Notes: a model not told the origin generated them from the letters alone. A stretch of 18,104 nucleotides of DNA from an uncultured Pseudomonas sp. (GCA_946886875.1 CAMPJN010000026.1:1-18104); one strand, 5' to 3'; shown: positions 1 through 8,464, counted from the stretch's first letter. Numbers and translations: made by a program.

Positions 1-1013
1 AGTTCACCGTTGTCATCTTGATTGCCGGCGATGATGCTGTTGCGTATTAACAACTCGCCCCAGTTCTCGACAGCGTCTTTGCCCATAGGAAAATCCTGGT
101 TAAGGGTAATGGTGACGTTGGTCAACGTGGCCTTGGAGCTGGTAGCAGAGCTTTCATGGCCATTGGTTAGCGCCGTATTATTGCGGCTGAGCGTGCTGTT
201 GCTGAGCACCAGCGTGCCGCCATCGTTGGTTATGGTGCCGCCTTCGGATTCGGAGTCGTTGTAGTTGCGGTGAAAGGTACTGCTCTCCACAGTGGCATTG
301 CCGGAGTTGTAGATGCCTGAACCCTCGCCCGAATCGCTGAAGTCATAAGCACCGTTTGAATAGAAGTTGCTGCCGCGTACCAGCACGCTGCCGCTGTTAA
401 AGACAGCGCCCCCCTTACCCGTTACAAAAACGCCAAAGGCGGTGTTTTCCTGAAAGCGTGAATCCTCAATACGCAAATTACCGTAGTTGGCAATAGCTCC
501 ACCGTTGGAACCTTCGTTGCGCAGGGCAAATACCTTGCGCAGCTGCAACTGACCTTGATTTGCCACGGCGCCGCCGTTGTACTCGCCGTGACCATCCTCA
601 AGGGTCAGGTTTTCCAGGGTCAGTTTGGCGTTGGCTAATACCTCGAACAGGCGGTCGTTGAGTTCGTAACGGCCCTTGATACGGCTAGTGGTGGTGGACA
701 ACCCGCGAATGCGCAACTCGCCGAGCACATCCAGATCACCAATCCGATTGTCCTGGTCTTCGATGGGATCGCCTTGCGGGTCGAGCAGCGCCGGGCGGGT
801 AAGCTGATAGCTACCCGGCGGCAGCAGGATGGTGCTGGGCCCCGCTGTCTGATTGGCAACCTGTACCGCATCGCGCAGCGAGCAATGCAGGTTGCAACGA
901 CCGTCGTAGCTGTCGGCAGTAGTGGTGACCAACAGGGTGGAGGCGTGGGCGGTGGCGGCGCTGGACAGCAGCAGAGCGCCAGCCAAAGCACGGGGCAGAG
1001 ATAAGGTAAACAT
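1..1013 (-). CDS. Array copy 1: secreted CSLREA/beta-helix protein, 3' end cut by window edge
   Basis: This gene is open at the left edge; 337 residues are visible and the C-terminal domain is missing. The ATG at 1013 is chosen because GGAAGGAG lies seven bases upstream and it begins a signal peptide (MFTLSLPRALAGALLL, cleavage near AHA-STLL). Next come the CNLHCSLRDA motif, an acidic segment ending GDLDVLGELRIRG, and beta-helix rungs with NGGAVANQG, NGGAIANYG, GGAVFNSG and GGTITNDGG turns. The visible part ends just after RNSIIAGN, where siblings have about 110-130 more residues with four conserved cysteines. It has no internal stop in the visible part. It is a predicted exported parallel beta-helix protein of unknown substrate. 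Family assignment is secure; function is not known. Confidence 0.9.
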   Translation of the reverse strand, partial: MFTLSLPRALAGALLLSSAATAHASTLLVTTTADSYDGRCNLHCSLRDAVQVANQTAGPSTILLPPGSYQLTRPALLDPQGDPIEDQDNRIGDLDVLGELRIRGLSTTTSRIKGRYELNDRLFEVLANAKLTLENLTLEDGHGEYNGGAVANQGQLQLRKVFALRNEGSNGGAIANYGNLRIEDSRFQENTAFGVFVTGKGGAVFNSGSVLVRGSNFYSNGAYDFSDSGEGSGIYNSGNATVESSTFHRNYNDSESEGGTITNDGGTLVLSNSTLSRNNTALTNGHESSATSSKATLTNVTITLNQDFPMGKDAVENWGELLIRNSIIAGNQDDNGE

Positions 1014-1090
1014 GGTGTGGCTCCTTCCGGTTTTGCCGAATTGTTCAGGAGCGGACAAACGCAATTCCCGCTTGATTGGGGTATGTCCGC
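1014..1090 (-). promoter_or_regulatory. Leader RNA of copy 1: GC stem plus SD-sequestering hairpin
   Basis: In the transcript, GCGGACA (1090-1084) pairs perfectly with UGUCCGC (1057-1051). Between them lies the conserved CGGGAAUUGCG (1070-1060). Nearer the gene, GCUCCU (1052-1047) can pair with AGGAGC (1025-1020), which contains the Shine-Dalgarno sequence. Inside it, UUCGG pairs with CCGGA around a CAAAA loop. The structure is read by eye; a regulatory role is inferred. Confidence 0.55.
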
Positions 1091-1125
1091 CCTGCCCTTA
1101 CCGCTGAGCCGGGCGGATTACTGCG

Positions 1126-2526
1126 TCAGGGGATCAACTCATAGGCGCCCAAATCGCACACCGCCACGCCGTCGCCGTTACCGTCCTTAGGTCGGCTGAC
1201 GCCGCGCTGGTCCTTGGCGATGCAATTGCCGATGCCGGCGTCGATAGCCGGGCTGCCGGGGAGCAGGACCTGGGCCCAGGTGCTGTTGCTTTGCTCGGTC
1301 GGTCGGGCTGAAAGAACCTTGGTGAAGGTCTGATCAAAGGGGACGAAGTAATCGGCGTTGCAGTTGCCTTCTTCGTCGTTACGCAGCAGGCCAATCGCCT
1401 GATAGCTGAAGTTGGAACCCTGGTTTATACAGTTGGCTCCCCCGCCAGACCAGAGGTCGCGATTTCCGGCGATTACACTGTTACGGATCCGCAAATCACT
1501 CCAGTTCACAACAGCGTAGTAGCCAAAGTCGTCGTTACTGGTGATGGTGACATTATTCAGCGTTGCCTTGGATAGTTGCCCCGGCAAATCGTTGAGCCCG
1601 TTGACCAGCGCCGATACGGAGTTATAGCTAAGGGTGCTGTTGGTCAGTTTCAGCACGCCCCCTCCCTCATTAGTAATCGCTCCTCCGTCAGATAACTTAT
1701 CGACGTAGTTCAAGATAAAAGAACTGCGTTCAACCGTGGCCAGCCCCTTGCTATAGATCGCGGCACCGGAACCAGCATAGGACTCGTCAACGGCGTAGTT
1801 CTCTTGAAAGTGCGTGTCGCTTACCCGCAGGCTGCCACGGTTGTAGATGGCGCCGCCCAAGCCGGAATTGTTGTTCTCCCTAAAACCTTCGGCACCGTTA
1901 AATCGAATGTGCGAGGCCAGCACCGTCAGATCCCCGTAGTTGGCAATAGCACCGCCTCTGCCACTACTGGCCTCTTCATCAAGTGGATCGTCCAGCGGTT
2001 TTCGGGCCCGGGCGATATTTTCCTCCACCCGCATATCGCGCAGCAGCAAATACCCATGGTTCTCCACAGCGCCCCCGTTGTAGGCGCTGTGGCCGTCTTT
2101 CAGGTTCAGGTCTTCCAGAACCAAGCGCGCATTGGGGTGCACCTCGATAAGCCGGTGATGGAGCGTCAGATAGGCATCGGTCGGCCCCTTGATAGTGGTC
2201 ATGTCCCGGCCGGCTCCTTTGATCCGCAACTCGCCAGGGATATCCAGATCGCCGGTCTGATTGCCGTCTTCGTCGATAGGTATGTCATCGCCATCCAGAG
2301 GATCTAGCCGAGAGAGCGTGTAAGTGCCAGAAGGCAGCAGAATGGTGTTCGCTGTGCCGGATTGATTGGCGACCGCCACCGCATCGCGCAGCGAACAATG
2401 CAGGTTACAGACACCGTCATAGGCGTCGGCTTTGACCGTTACCAGCAAGGTGGCGGCCTGGGTTGTGGCGGCGCCAGCCAGCAGCAAAGCGCCAGCCAAA
2501 GTGCGGGGCAGATATGAGGTGAACAT
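1126..2526 (-). CDS. Array copy 2: secreted CSLREA/beta-helix protein
   Basis: 466 residues from the ATG at 2526, which has GGAAGGAG seven bases upstream. A longer in-frame start at 2577 would put the conserved leader inside the gene and bury the signal peptide, so it is rejected. Signal peptide is about residues 1-24 (cut near TQA-ATLL). The CSLREA-type motif has C40 and C44. The acidic segment IDEDGNQTGDLDI follows, then rungs such as NGGAVENHG, GGAIANYG, GGAIYNRG and GGAITNEGG. The C-terminus carries the NC/NC pair, LLPGSPAIDAGIG, KDQRGVSRPKDGNGDGVAVC and DLGAYELIP. Six conserved cysteines fit an exported, disulfide-bonded protein. Both ends are almost identical to copy 3 while the middle differs. 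Function is unknown; a role as adhesin, carbohydrate binder or lyase-like fold is possible but unproven. Confidence 0.93.
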   Translation of the reverse strand: MFTSYLPRTLAGALLLAGAATTQAATLLVTVKADAYDGVCNLHCSLRDAVAVANQSGTANTILLPSGTYTLSRLDPLDGDDIPIDEDGNQTGDLDIPGELRIKGAGRDMTTIKGPTDAYLTLHHRLIEVHPNARLVLEDLNLKDGHSAYNGGAVENHGYLLLRDMRVEENIARARKPLDDPLDEEASSGRGGAIANYGDLTVLASHIRFNGAEGFRENNNSGLGGAIYNRGSLRVSDTHFQENYAVDESYAGSGAAIYSKGLATVERSSFILNYVDKLSDGGAITNEGGGVLKLTNSTLSYNSVSALVNGLNDLPGQLSKATLNNVTITSNDDFGYYAVVNWSDLRIRNSVIAGNRDLWSGGGANCINQGSNFSYQAIGLLRNDEEGNCNADYFVPFDQTFTKVLSARPTEQSNSTWAQVLLPGSPAIDAGIGNCIAKDQRGVSRPKDGNGDGVAVCDLGAYELIP

Positions 2527-2603
2527 GGTGTTGCTCCTTCCGGTTTTGCCGGATCTTTCAGGAGCGGACAAACGCAATTCCCGCTTGGTTGGGGTATGTC
2601 CGC
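2527..2603 (-). promoter_or_regulatory. Leader RNA of copy 2: GC stem plus SD-sequestering hairpin
   Basis: GCGGACA (2603-2597) pairs with UGUCCGC (2570-2564). GCUCCU (2565-2560) pairs with AGGAGC (2538-2533), covering the Shine-Dalgarno sequence, and encloses UCCGG-CAAAA-CCGGA. This is the cleanest example in the array. The same GGGCGGA segment can instead pair with UCCGCCC just after the copy 3 stop codon (2630-2624). Confidence 0.58.
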
Positions 2604-2638
2604 CCAGCCCTCATCGCTGAGCCGGGCGGATTACTGCG

Positions 2639-4012
2639 TCAGGGGATCAGCTCATAGGCGCCCAAATCGCACACCGCCACACCATCGCCATTGCCGTCCT
2701 TAGGTCGGCTGACGCCGCGCTGGTCCTTGGCGATGCAATTGCCGATGCCGGCGTCGATAGCCGGGCTGCCGGGGAGCAGGTTGAGGGTCTGGGTTCCGTT
2801 GCTTTGCAGGGTCGGTGCGGCTGACAGCACAGTGGTAAAGGTTTGTTCGAAGGGGACGAACAAATCGGCCGTGCAGTTGCTCTCCTCATCGTTCATCAGC
2901 AGGCCGGTGGCCTGGTAGCTGAAGTTTGAACCTCGGTTATCGCAGTTGTCTCCGGCTTCGGCGAAGCTACTGGTGTTGCCGGCGATCACGCTGTTGCGAA
3001 TCACTAATTCTCCGCCATTGATAACCGCCGAGTTCAGGAAATAACCGTTTCCCGCGATGGTCACATTGGTCAGGGTGGCGGTGGATCGCCGTTCCGGCAG
3101 CTTGTCGTAAAGACCATTGCTCACAGCCACATCGTTGCGGGTCAGGGTGCTGTTGGTCAGCGTCAGTACTCCGCCTTCATTGGCGACCGCGCCGTCTGCG
3201 ATGTCCCAGCCGAAATTATCAGTGAAGGAGCTGCGCTCGATTGTTGCCTGGTTTCTGTTATAGATCGCATGGCCGCGCCCCTCCACATCGTCGCTGCCAT
3301 TGCCATCGAAGTGGCTGTCATGCACTGTCAGGTTTCCGTCATTAAAGAGTGCGCCGCCCATGGCCGTAGTACTGAGGCCGGTCGACTTAGTGAGGTTCTC
3401 CTCAAATAACGAATCCCGGATGAGCAACTGCCCATAGTTGGCAATGGCGCCGCCGCCGAGTAGGTCGTTATCCTCGCCCGGCATGCCGTGAACGGTAGAG
3501 ATGTTGTTATCCGCGCCTACCTGGCGCAGCGACAAGCGTCCATGATTTTCCACCGCCCCGCCGTTGTAGGCGCTACGGCCATGCTTCAGCGTCAAGCGAT
3601 CCAACCGCACGCGAGCGTCAGGATGCACCTCGACAAGCCGGTGGTTTATTGCATCGTAAGTATCGCTTGGCCCCTTGATGATGCTCTTGCCAAGCCCAGC
3701 ACCTTTGATCAGCAGTTCGCCAACAACATCCAGATCGCCGGTTAGATTGCCGTCCTCTTCGATGGGTATGCCGGCGCTATCCAGTAGATCGAGCCGGGTA
3801 AGGATGTAGGTGCCAGAAGGCAGCAGAATGGTGTTCGCCGTGCCGGACTGGTTGGCGACCGCCACCGCATCGCGCAGCGAGCAGTGCAGGCTGCAGACGC
3901 CGTCGTAAGCATCAGCTTTTACCGTTACCAGCAAGGTGGCCGCTTGCGCGGTGGCTGCGCCGGACAGCAGCAAAGCGCCGGCGAGTGTGCGAGGCAGAGA
4001 CAGGGTAAACAT
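2639..4012 (-). CDS. Array copy 3: secreted CSLREA/beta-helix protein
   Basis: 457 residues from the ATG at 4012, preceded by GGAAGGAG at seven bases. An upstream in-frame start at 4129 is rejected because it reads through the conserved leader. Signal peptide MFTLSLPRTLAGALLL..., cleavage near AQA-ATLL. The motif is CSLHCSLRDA. Acidic segment IEEDGNLTGDLDV. Rungs include NGGAVENHG, GGGAIANYG, GGALFNDG, and a variant GRGHAIYNRNQ. The C-terminus ends DLGAYELIP with DGNGDGVAVC before it. It pairs with copy 2: signal peptide, first ~80 mature residues and last ~45 residues are nearly the same, but the helix middle is clearly different, which suggests exchange or selection confined to the middle. 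Role unknown. Confidence 0.93.
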   Translation of the reverse strand: MFTLSLPRTLAGALLLSGAATAQAATLLVTVKADAYDGVCSLHCSLRDAVAVANQSGTANTILLPSGTYILTRLDLLDSAGIPIEEDGNLTGDLDVVGELLIKGAGLGKSIIKGPSDTYDAINHRLVEVHPDARVRLDRLTLKHGRSAYNGGAVENHGRLSLRQVGADNNISTVHGMPGEDNDLLGGGAIANYGQLLIRDSLFEENLTKSTGLSTTAMGGALFNDGNLTVHDSHFDGNGSDDVEGRGHAIYNRNQATIERSSFTDNFGWDIADGAVANEGGVLTLTNSTLTRNDVAVSNGLYDKLPERRSTATLTNVTIAGNGYFLNSAVINGGELVIRNSVIAGNTSSFAEAGDNCDNRGSNFSYQATGLLMNDEESNCTADLFVPFEQTFTTVLSAAPTLQSNGTQTLNLLPGSPAIDAGIGNCIAKDQRGVSRPKDGNGDGVAVCDLGAYELIP

Positions 4013-4093
4013 GATGTAGCTCCTTCCGGTTTTGCCCGGATTTTGTTTTAGGAGCGGACAAACGCACTTCCCGCCGGGTTGGGTCATACCCGC
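4013..4093 (-). promoter_or_regulatory. Leader RNA of copy 3: GC stem with wobble pairs plus SD-sequestering hairpin
   Basis: GCGGGUA (4093-4087) pairs with UGUCCGC (4060-4054) through two G-U wobbles; the same changes are mismatches on the plus strand. GCUCCU (4055-4050) pairs with AGGAGC (4024-4019) and encloses UCCGG-GCAAAA-CCGGA. The structure fits the sense transcript of copy 3. Confidence 0.55.
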
Positions 4094-4128
4094 CCTACCC
4101 TGACCACGAAGCCGGGCGGGGTACATCA

Positions 4129-5505
4129 CTAAGGCTTCAATTCATAGGCGCCGAGGTCGCACACCGCCAGGCCATCGCCGTTGCCGTCCTGCGGGCGGGA
4201 GACGCCACGCTGGTCGTGGTCGATGCAGGTCCCGATGCCCGTATCCACCGCCGGGCTACCGGGTAGCAGGGGGTGGACTGCCACCCTTTCGTTTTCGTTT
4301 TGCAACTGTTCGCTCAGAACCCGGGTAAAGGTCTCAGCGAGCGGCACGTAGAAATCGCCGGTACAGTCGTTCGGCTCGTCGTTGATCAGCAGACCGACAG
4401 CCTGGTAGCGGTAGTTACTGCCCACGTTGGTGCAATTATTGGGTCTCTCCGTGCCCTGGATGATGCTCCGGTTGCCGGCAATAATGCTGTTGTAGATCCG
4501 CAGGCTGCCTCCGTTGACGACGGCTGGATAGCAATAATAGTAACGCTCGCAAATATCCCGCGTGATGGTGACGTTCGTCAGGATTGCCTTGGACTGCTCG
4601 GGCATTTCGTCGTAGAAGCCGTTGGTCAGGCTGAACCTGTTCCCGCTCAGCGTGCTGTTGAGCAGGTACAAGGTGCCACCTTCATTGGTGATGGCGCCGC
4701 CTTCGGCCACATGAGGATGATCGAGAATGCTGCTGCGTTCGATTCTGGCCAAACCGGTGCTGTAGATCGCCGAGCCTGCAACGAAACCAGAATTTTCCTG
4801 AAAGAGACTGTCTTCTATCAGCATGCTGCCATTGCTGTAGATGGCGCCGCCATAGCCACTTCGGTGATCATGATAAAGCCTGTGAGCCTTGTTCGATCGG
4901 AACTGCGATTTCGTCACGATCAGTTTCCCGTAGTTCGCGATGCCGCCTCCGCGACCGTCATGGAAGCGGTCGCCGCCTATCAAACCGGGCTCCCATGGGG
5001 TGACGTTATTGTCCTTTACCAGCACTTCACGTAGCTCCAGCGCCCCGTGGTTTTCCACCGCCCCGCCATTTTTCACGGAGTTGCCGCCTCGCAGGGTCAG
5101 ACGCTCCAGCGTTAGCTGGGCGCCCGCTCGCACCTCGAACAGGCGGTCGTTGATCAGGCCGCTGATCACACTCTCTGCGAGGCTTGTGCCACTGATCAGC
5201 AGTTTTCCCGTAACGTCCAGATCGCCACGGCGGTTACGGTCTTCCTCGTTGGGGTTGCCGTCTTCATCCAGCGGGTTTTCCCGGCTCAATTCATAAGTAC
5301 CGTCGAGCAGGACGATACGATCCGTCCCCGATCTACGGTTGGCGGCCGTGACGGCATCACGAAGCGAACAATGGCTATTGCAGGTGCCGTCGTAGCTATC
5401 CTCGGTTGTGGTGACCCTCAGGGTTGCGGCTTGGGCGCTGACGGCGCTGGCCAGCAGGATGCCGAAGACTAGGGTAGGTACGGCGTAGGGTTTGAGAGTA
5501 GACAT
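4129..5505 (-). CDS. Array copy 4: secreted CSLREA/beta-helix protein
   Basis: 458 residues from the ATG at 5505, with AAAGGA eight bases upstream. This start gives a signal peptide (MSTLKPYAVPTLVFGILLASA, cut near AQA-ATLR) that is unlike the PRxLAGALLL type of its neighbours. Motif CNSHCSLRDA, then the acidic stretch DEDGNPNEEDRNRRGDLDV, beta-helix rungs (NGGAVENHG, GGGIANYG, GGAIYSNG, GGAITNEGG) and the end DLGAYELKP. It has an extra cysteine pair (CERYYYC) in the rung after LTNVTITRD. Copy 5 has a matching pair, and the two share GLINDRL, WEP and DRFHDGRGGG, so they form a sister pair. Exported; function unknown. Confidence 0.93.
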   Translation of the reverse strand: MSTLKPYAVPTLVFGILLASAVSAQAATLRVTTTEDSYDGTCNSHCSLRDAVTAANRRSGTDRIVLLDGTYELSRENPLDEDGNPNEEDRNRRGDLDVTGKLLISGTSLAESVISGLINDRLFEVRAGAQLTLERLTLRGGNSVKNGGAVENHGALELREVLVKDNNVTPWEPGLIGGDRFHDGRGGGIANYGKLIVTKSQFRSNKAHRLYHDHRSGYGGAIYSNGSMLIEDSLFQENSGFVAGSAIYSTGLARIERSSILDHPHVAEGGAITNEGGTLYLLNSTLSGNRFSLTNGFYDEMPEQSKAILTNVTITRDICERYYYCYPAVVNGGSLRIYNSIIAGNRSIIQGTERPNNCTNVGSNYRYQAVGLLINDEPNDCTGDFYVPLAETFTRVLSEQLQNENERVAVHPLLPGSPAVDTGIGTCIDHDQRGVSRPQDGNGDGLAVCDLGAYELKP

Positions 5506-5568
5506 GTTTGGCGTCCTTTCTGATAAGGCGAGCCGGACTACCTTCGCTCGCATGGAGTGAAGCCCGGC
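5506..5568 (-). promoter_or_regulatory. Leader RNA of copy 4: diverged sequence, stem kept
   Basis: The sequence differs strongly from the other leaders, yet GCCGGGCU (5568-5561) pairs over 8 bp with AGUCCGGC (5539-5532) with one G-U wobble. A CCUU-AUCAGA-AAGG hairpin covers the Shine-Dalgarno sequence just before the ATG. Same architecture with different bases. Confidence 0.45.
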
Positions 5569-5596
5569 CGACTTCAATAACCGGGCAGGTACGTCA

Positions 5597-6990
5597 TTAC
5601 TCAGCTAATTCGTAGGCCCCCAGGTCGCAGACCGCTACGCCATCGCCGTTGCCATCCTGCGGGCGGCGAACGCCACGTTGGTCATGGGCGGTGCACTTCG
5701 CTATTCCAGCATCCACCGCGGGGCTACCCGGCAACAGTCGATGGAAGTCGGTACTGCCGTTGTCAACGGCCAGCTGTCCGGAGAGAACTTGAGTGAAGGT
5801 CTCATCGAACTCCACGTAGTAATCGCCCGTGCAATTATCCATCTCACTGTTGGTGAGTAGGCCGTTGGTCCGATAACGGTAGTAGCGGCCGACATTCACA
5901 CAGTTGAGAACCAAATCCCACTCCTGATCCGGACCTCCGTCGCCATTGCCGGCAATGATGCTATTGCGAATGCGCAGGTCGCCACCATTGATTACGGCCT
6001 CAGGGCAGCCAAAGATATCGCAGCTGCCACGCGTAATTGTAACGTTGCTCAAAGTCGCCTTGGATTGACCGGCTGCTTCGTCATAGAAGCCGTTGGTCAG
6101 ACTCCCCGAGTTACCGCTTAGTGTGCTGTTGAGCAATTCAAGGACGCCGCCGTCATTGGTGATGGCGCCCCCTTCGGACCATTCCGAGGCCCCATGATCG
6201 ATCACTGCGCTGCGTTCGATCCTCGCCTGGCCGCTATTGAAGATTGCTGCGCCCGCACCGCCATCGGTGTAGTTGGTTACCCAGTTGTAATGAAAAAAAC
6301 TGTCCTGTATCCGCAGCTCTCCCTTGCTGTAGATGGCGCCACCCAAGCCGCTGTAAAGGTCGTAGTAAAGACCTAGAGCGCCGTTGCCTTGAAACCTGGA
6401 AGCGATCACCGTCAGTTTTCCATAACTGGCGATCCCCCCCCTCGACCATCATGAAAGCGGTCGCCTAGTCCGCCGTGGGGCTCCCAGGCGAAAACGCGGT
6501 TATTGATCACCAGCACATCGCGCACCTCCAGGGTTCCGTGGTTTTCCACGGCACCGCCGTTCTGCACGGAGCGGCCGTTGCCCAGCGTCATATGCTCCAG
6601 GGTCAATTGGGCATCCGGGCGTACCTCGATCAAACGATCATTGATCAAGCCATAGAGCGTGGTACGGAACATTCCATCACCACTGATCACCAGCCTGTCG
6701 GTAACGTCCAGATCGCCCAGCGCGTTGTTGTCTTCATCGATGGGTTGCCGGTTCCCATCGAGTGGATTTTTCAGGCTCAGGTCATAGCTACCTTCGGGTA
6801 GCACAATGCGGTCGCCACCCGACCTGCGATTGGCCGCCGCCACCGCATCCCGCAGTGAGCAGTGCTTGTCGCAGATGCCGTCGTAGACGTCTTGAGGCAC
6901 TGTGACCGAAAAGGTCGCGGCCTGAGTGACGGTGGCTCCAATCAGTAATACAGCGCCCGCCAAGGCGCGAGGCAGGGGTATAGGGAACAT
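5597..6990 (-). pseudogene. Array copy 5: CSLREA/beta-helix gene split by a frameshift in a G8 tract (possible phase-variable gene)
   Basis: The start at 6990 (MFPIPLPRALAGAVLL, GGAAGGAG upstream) gives a normal signal peptide and the CDKHCSLRDA motif. The frame then stops at 6412-6414 after DGRGGGSPVMEN. The remaining 270 codons continue in another frame from 6409 to a normal end, DLGAYELAE at 5597. The break is a run of eight G (plus-strand C, 6434-6441). With nine G the reading would be DGRGGGIASYG, matching the GGGIANYG turn of copy 4, and the gene would encode 464 residues, the family's normal size. Both halves keep the family pattern, so inactivation is recent, reversible by slippage, or a sequencing error. 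It shares an extra cysteine pair (CDIFGC) with copy 4. Confidence 0.85.
6434..6441 (-). repeat. Homopolymer G8 tract inside copy 5
   Basis: Eight consecutive G on the coding strand encode the Gly-Gly-Gly turn of one beta-helix rung. At the same turn copies 4 and 6 use mixed glycine codons, so only copy 5 has a slippage-prone run. One added base restores the full reading frame. Tracts of this kind drive phase variation of surface proteins in other bacteria; that role here is inference. Confidence 0.8.
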
Positions 6991-7065
6991 GGTGGCTCCT
7001 TCCGGTTGCCCGGTTCCAGCGGTGGTTGCGGACGAGCATGATTCCCGCAGTTGGGTTAAATCCGC
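6991..7065 (-). promoter_or_regulatory. Leader RNA of copy 5
   Basis: GCGGAU (7065-7060) pairs with GUCCGC (7033-7028) with one terminal U-G wobble. CCGG-GCAA-CCGG (7013-7002) forms a short hairpin with a GCAA loop touching the GGAAGGAG. The outer anti-SD arm seen in leaders 1-3 is absent. Confidence 0.42.
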
Positions 7066-7093
7066 CTGACCGTTCCGGCCGGGCGACTCTTCA

Positions 7094-8464
7094 CTAGGGA
7101 ATCAACTCAAAAGCACCGAGGTCGCATACCGCCACGCCATCGTCGTTGCCGTCCTGCGGACGGGCGACGCCGCGTTGGTCGTGGGCGATGCAGGCACCGA
7201 TGCCCGCATCTATCGCCGAGCTGCCGGGGCGTAATGCGTGGAGCCAGTGGGTTTCGTCGGGTTTGCTCAAAGTCGGGAACAGCACCTTGGTGTAGGTATC
7301 TTCGAAGGACACGAAGTAATCGCCCGTGCAGTTGCTCGGCTCGTCGCCGATCAGCAACCCGGTTGCCTGGTAGCTGTAGTTGCCGAAGTTGAAGCAGTTG
7401 GCCGGCGCTTGCTTGATCGAGAAGTCGTAGTTGCCGGCGATGATGCTGTTGTAGATGATCAGGTCGCCGCCATTGGCCACCGCGTATCTGTCCTCGCCGA
7501 AGTGCCCGGTGATGGTCACATTGGTCAGGGTGACTTGGGCCAACGCCGCGGGCTGCCGACGGATATTGACCAACCCGCCCAGGTAATTCTGGCTCAGGGT
7601 GCTGTTGGTCAACGCCAGCTCGCCTTCATCGTTGAATATCGCCGCATCGGAAAACTCCGAACCGCCGTGCCGCAGAAAGCTACTGCGCTCCACCATGACC
7701 GTGCCCTGGAGGTTGTACAGGGCGCCGCCATCACCAGCGTCGCCATGATCCAGCGCCGCGTTGGCGAGGAAAATACTGTCGCGAATGACAACCGTGCCGA
7801 GATGATTGAACAACCCCCCGCCTCGCCCTGTATTGACATTCATCTGATGCCCGGTGGCGGTGTTGTGCTGCAGGCGCGAGGACAGCAGCGTCAGCTCGCC
7901 GTAGTTGGCGATGCCGCCGCCCTGGGCGGTGGTGTAGCGCTCGGCCGGTGGCAACGCGAATTGTGGATAGAGCGCCTGGTTGTGTTGTACCAGCACCTCA
8001 CGCAGGGTCAGTTGCCCATGATTCACCACAGCGCCGCCGTTATGCACGGTGTTGCCCTTTTCCAGACTCAGTTTCTCCAGCCGCAAGCTGGCGCCGGGGC
8101 GTACCTCGAACAGACGATCATTGAACTGGCCCTGGATAATGGTCTTGGCGGTATCCAGGCCGCGGATACGCAACTCACCGAGTACATCCAGGTCGCCGAA
8201 CTGATGATCAGCATCGTCGACCGGCAAACCATTGGCATCCAAGGCTACTGGGCGATTCAGCACGTAGGTGCCGGGCGGTAACACTATGGTGTCGGCATTT
8301 GGCGCCTGGTTGGCCCTGGCGACCGCATCGCGTAACGAACAGTGCAGGTTGCAGACGCCGTCATAGCTGTCCGCGCTGGTGGTGACCAACAGGATGTCGG
8401 CATGGGCGCTGGCGGCACTCGACAGTAGCAGCGCACCCGCCAGGGTACGGGTTGAGGGGAACAT
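7094..8464 (-). CDS. Array copy 6: secreted CSLREA/beta-helix protein
   Basis: 456 residues from the ATG at 8464, preceded by GGAAGGAG. The signal peptide MFPSTRTLAGALLLSSAASAHA is followed by DILLVTTSADSYDG and CNLHCSLRDA. The acidic loop is DANGLPVDDADHQFGDLDV, differing from the DEDxN form of its neighbours. Rungs include NGGAVVNHG, GGGIANYG, GGGLFNHLG and GGALYNLQG, and the end is DLGAFELIP after DGNDDGVAVC. No close sister copy is present in the window, so it is one of the more diverged members. A long open frame on the plus strand opposite it (7238-8281) is a codon-usage shadow. Exported beta-helix protein of unknown role. Confidence 0.93.
   Translation of the reverse strand: MFPSTRTLAGALLLSSAASAHADILLVTTSADSYDGVCNLHCSLRDAVARANQAPNADTIVLPPGTYVLNRPVALDANGLPVDDADHQFGDLDVLGELRIRGLDTAKTIIQGQFNDRLFEVRPGASLRLEKLSLEKGNTVHNGGAVVNHGQLTLREVLVQHNQALYPQFALPPAERYTTAQGGGIANYGELTLLSSRLQHNTATGHQMNVNTGRGGGLFNHLGTVVIRDSIFLANAALDHGDAGDGGALYNLQGTVMVERSSFLRHGGSEFSDAAIFNDEGELALTNSTLSQNYLGGLVNIRRQPAALAQVTLTNVTITGHFGEDRYAVANGGDLIIYNSIIAGNYDFSIKQAPANCFNFGNYSYQATGLLIGDEPSNCTGDYFVSFEDTYTKVLFPTLSKPDETHWLHALRPGSSAIDAGIGACIAHDQRGVARPQDGNDDGVAVCDLGAFELIP

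Noticed and set aside
2527..2577. Upstream in-frame start codons extending copies 2, 3, 4, 7, 8 and 9
   Set aside because: They run through the conserved leader, lack ribosome binding sites, and would place the signal peptide internally. The conserved AAGGAG before the inner ATG decides the start.
7238..8281. Long plus-strand open frame (347 codons) opposite copy 6, and similar ones at 4273-5034 and 1804-2307
   Set aside because: They are antisense to well-supported secreted proteins, have no ribosome binding site pattern, and arise from GC-rich codon use.
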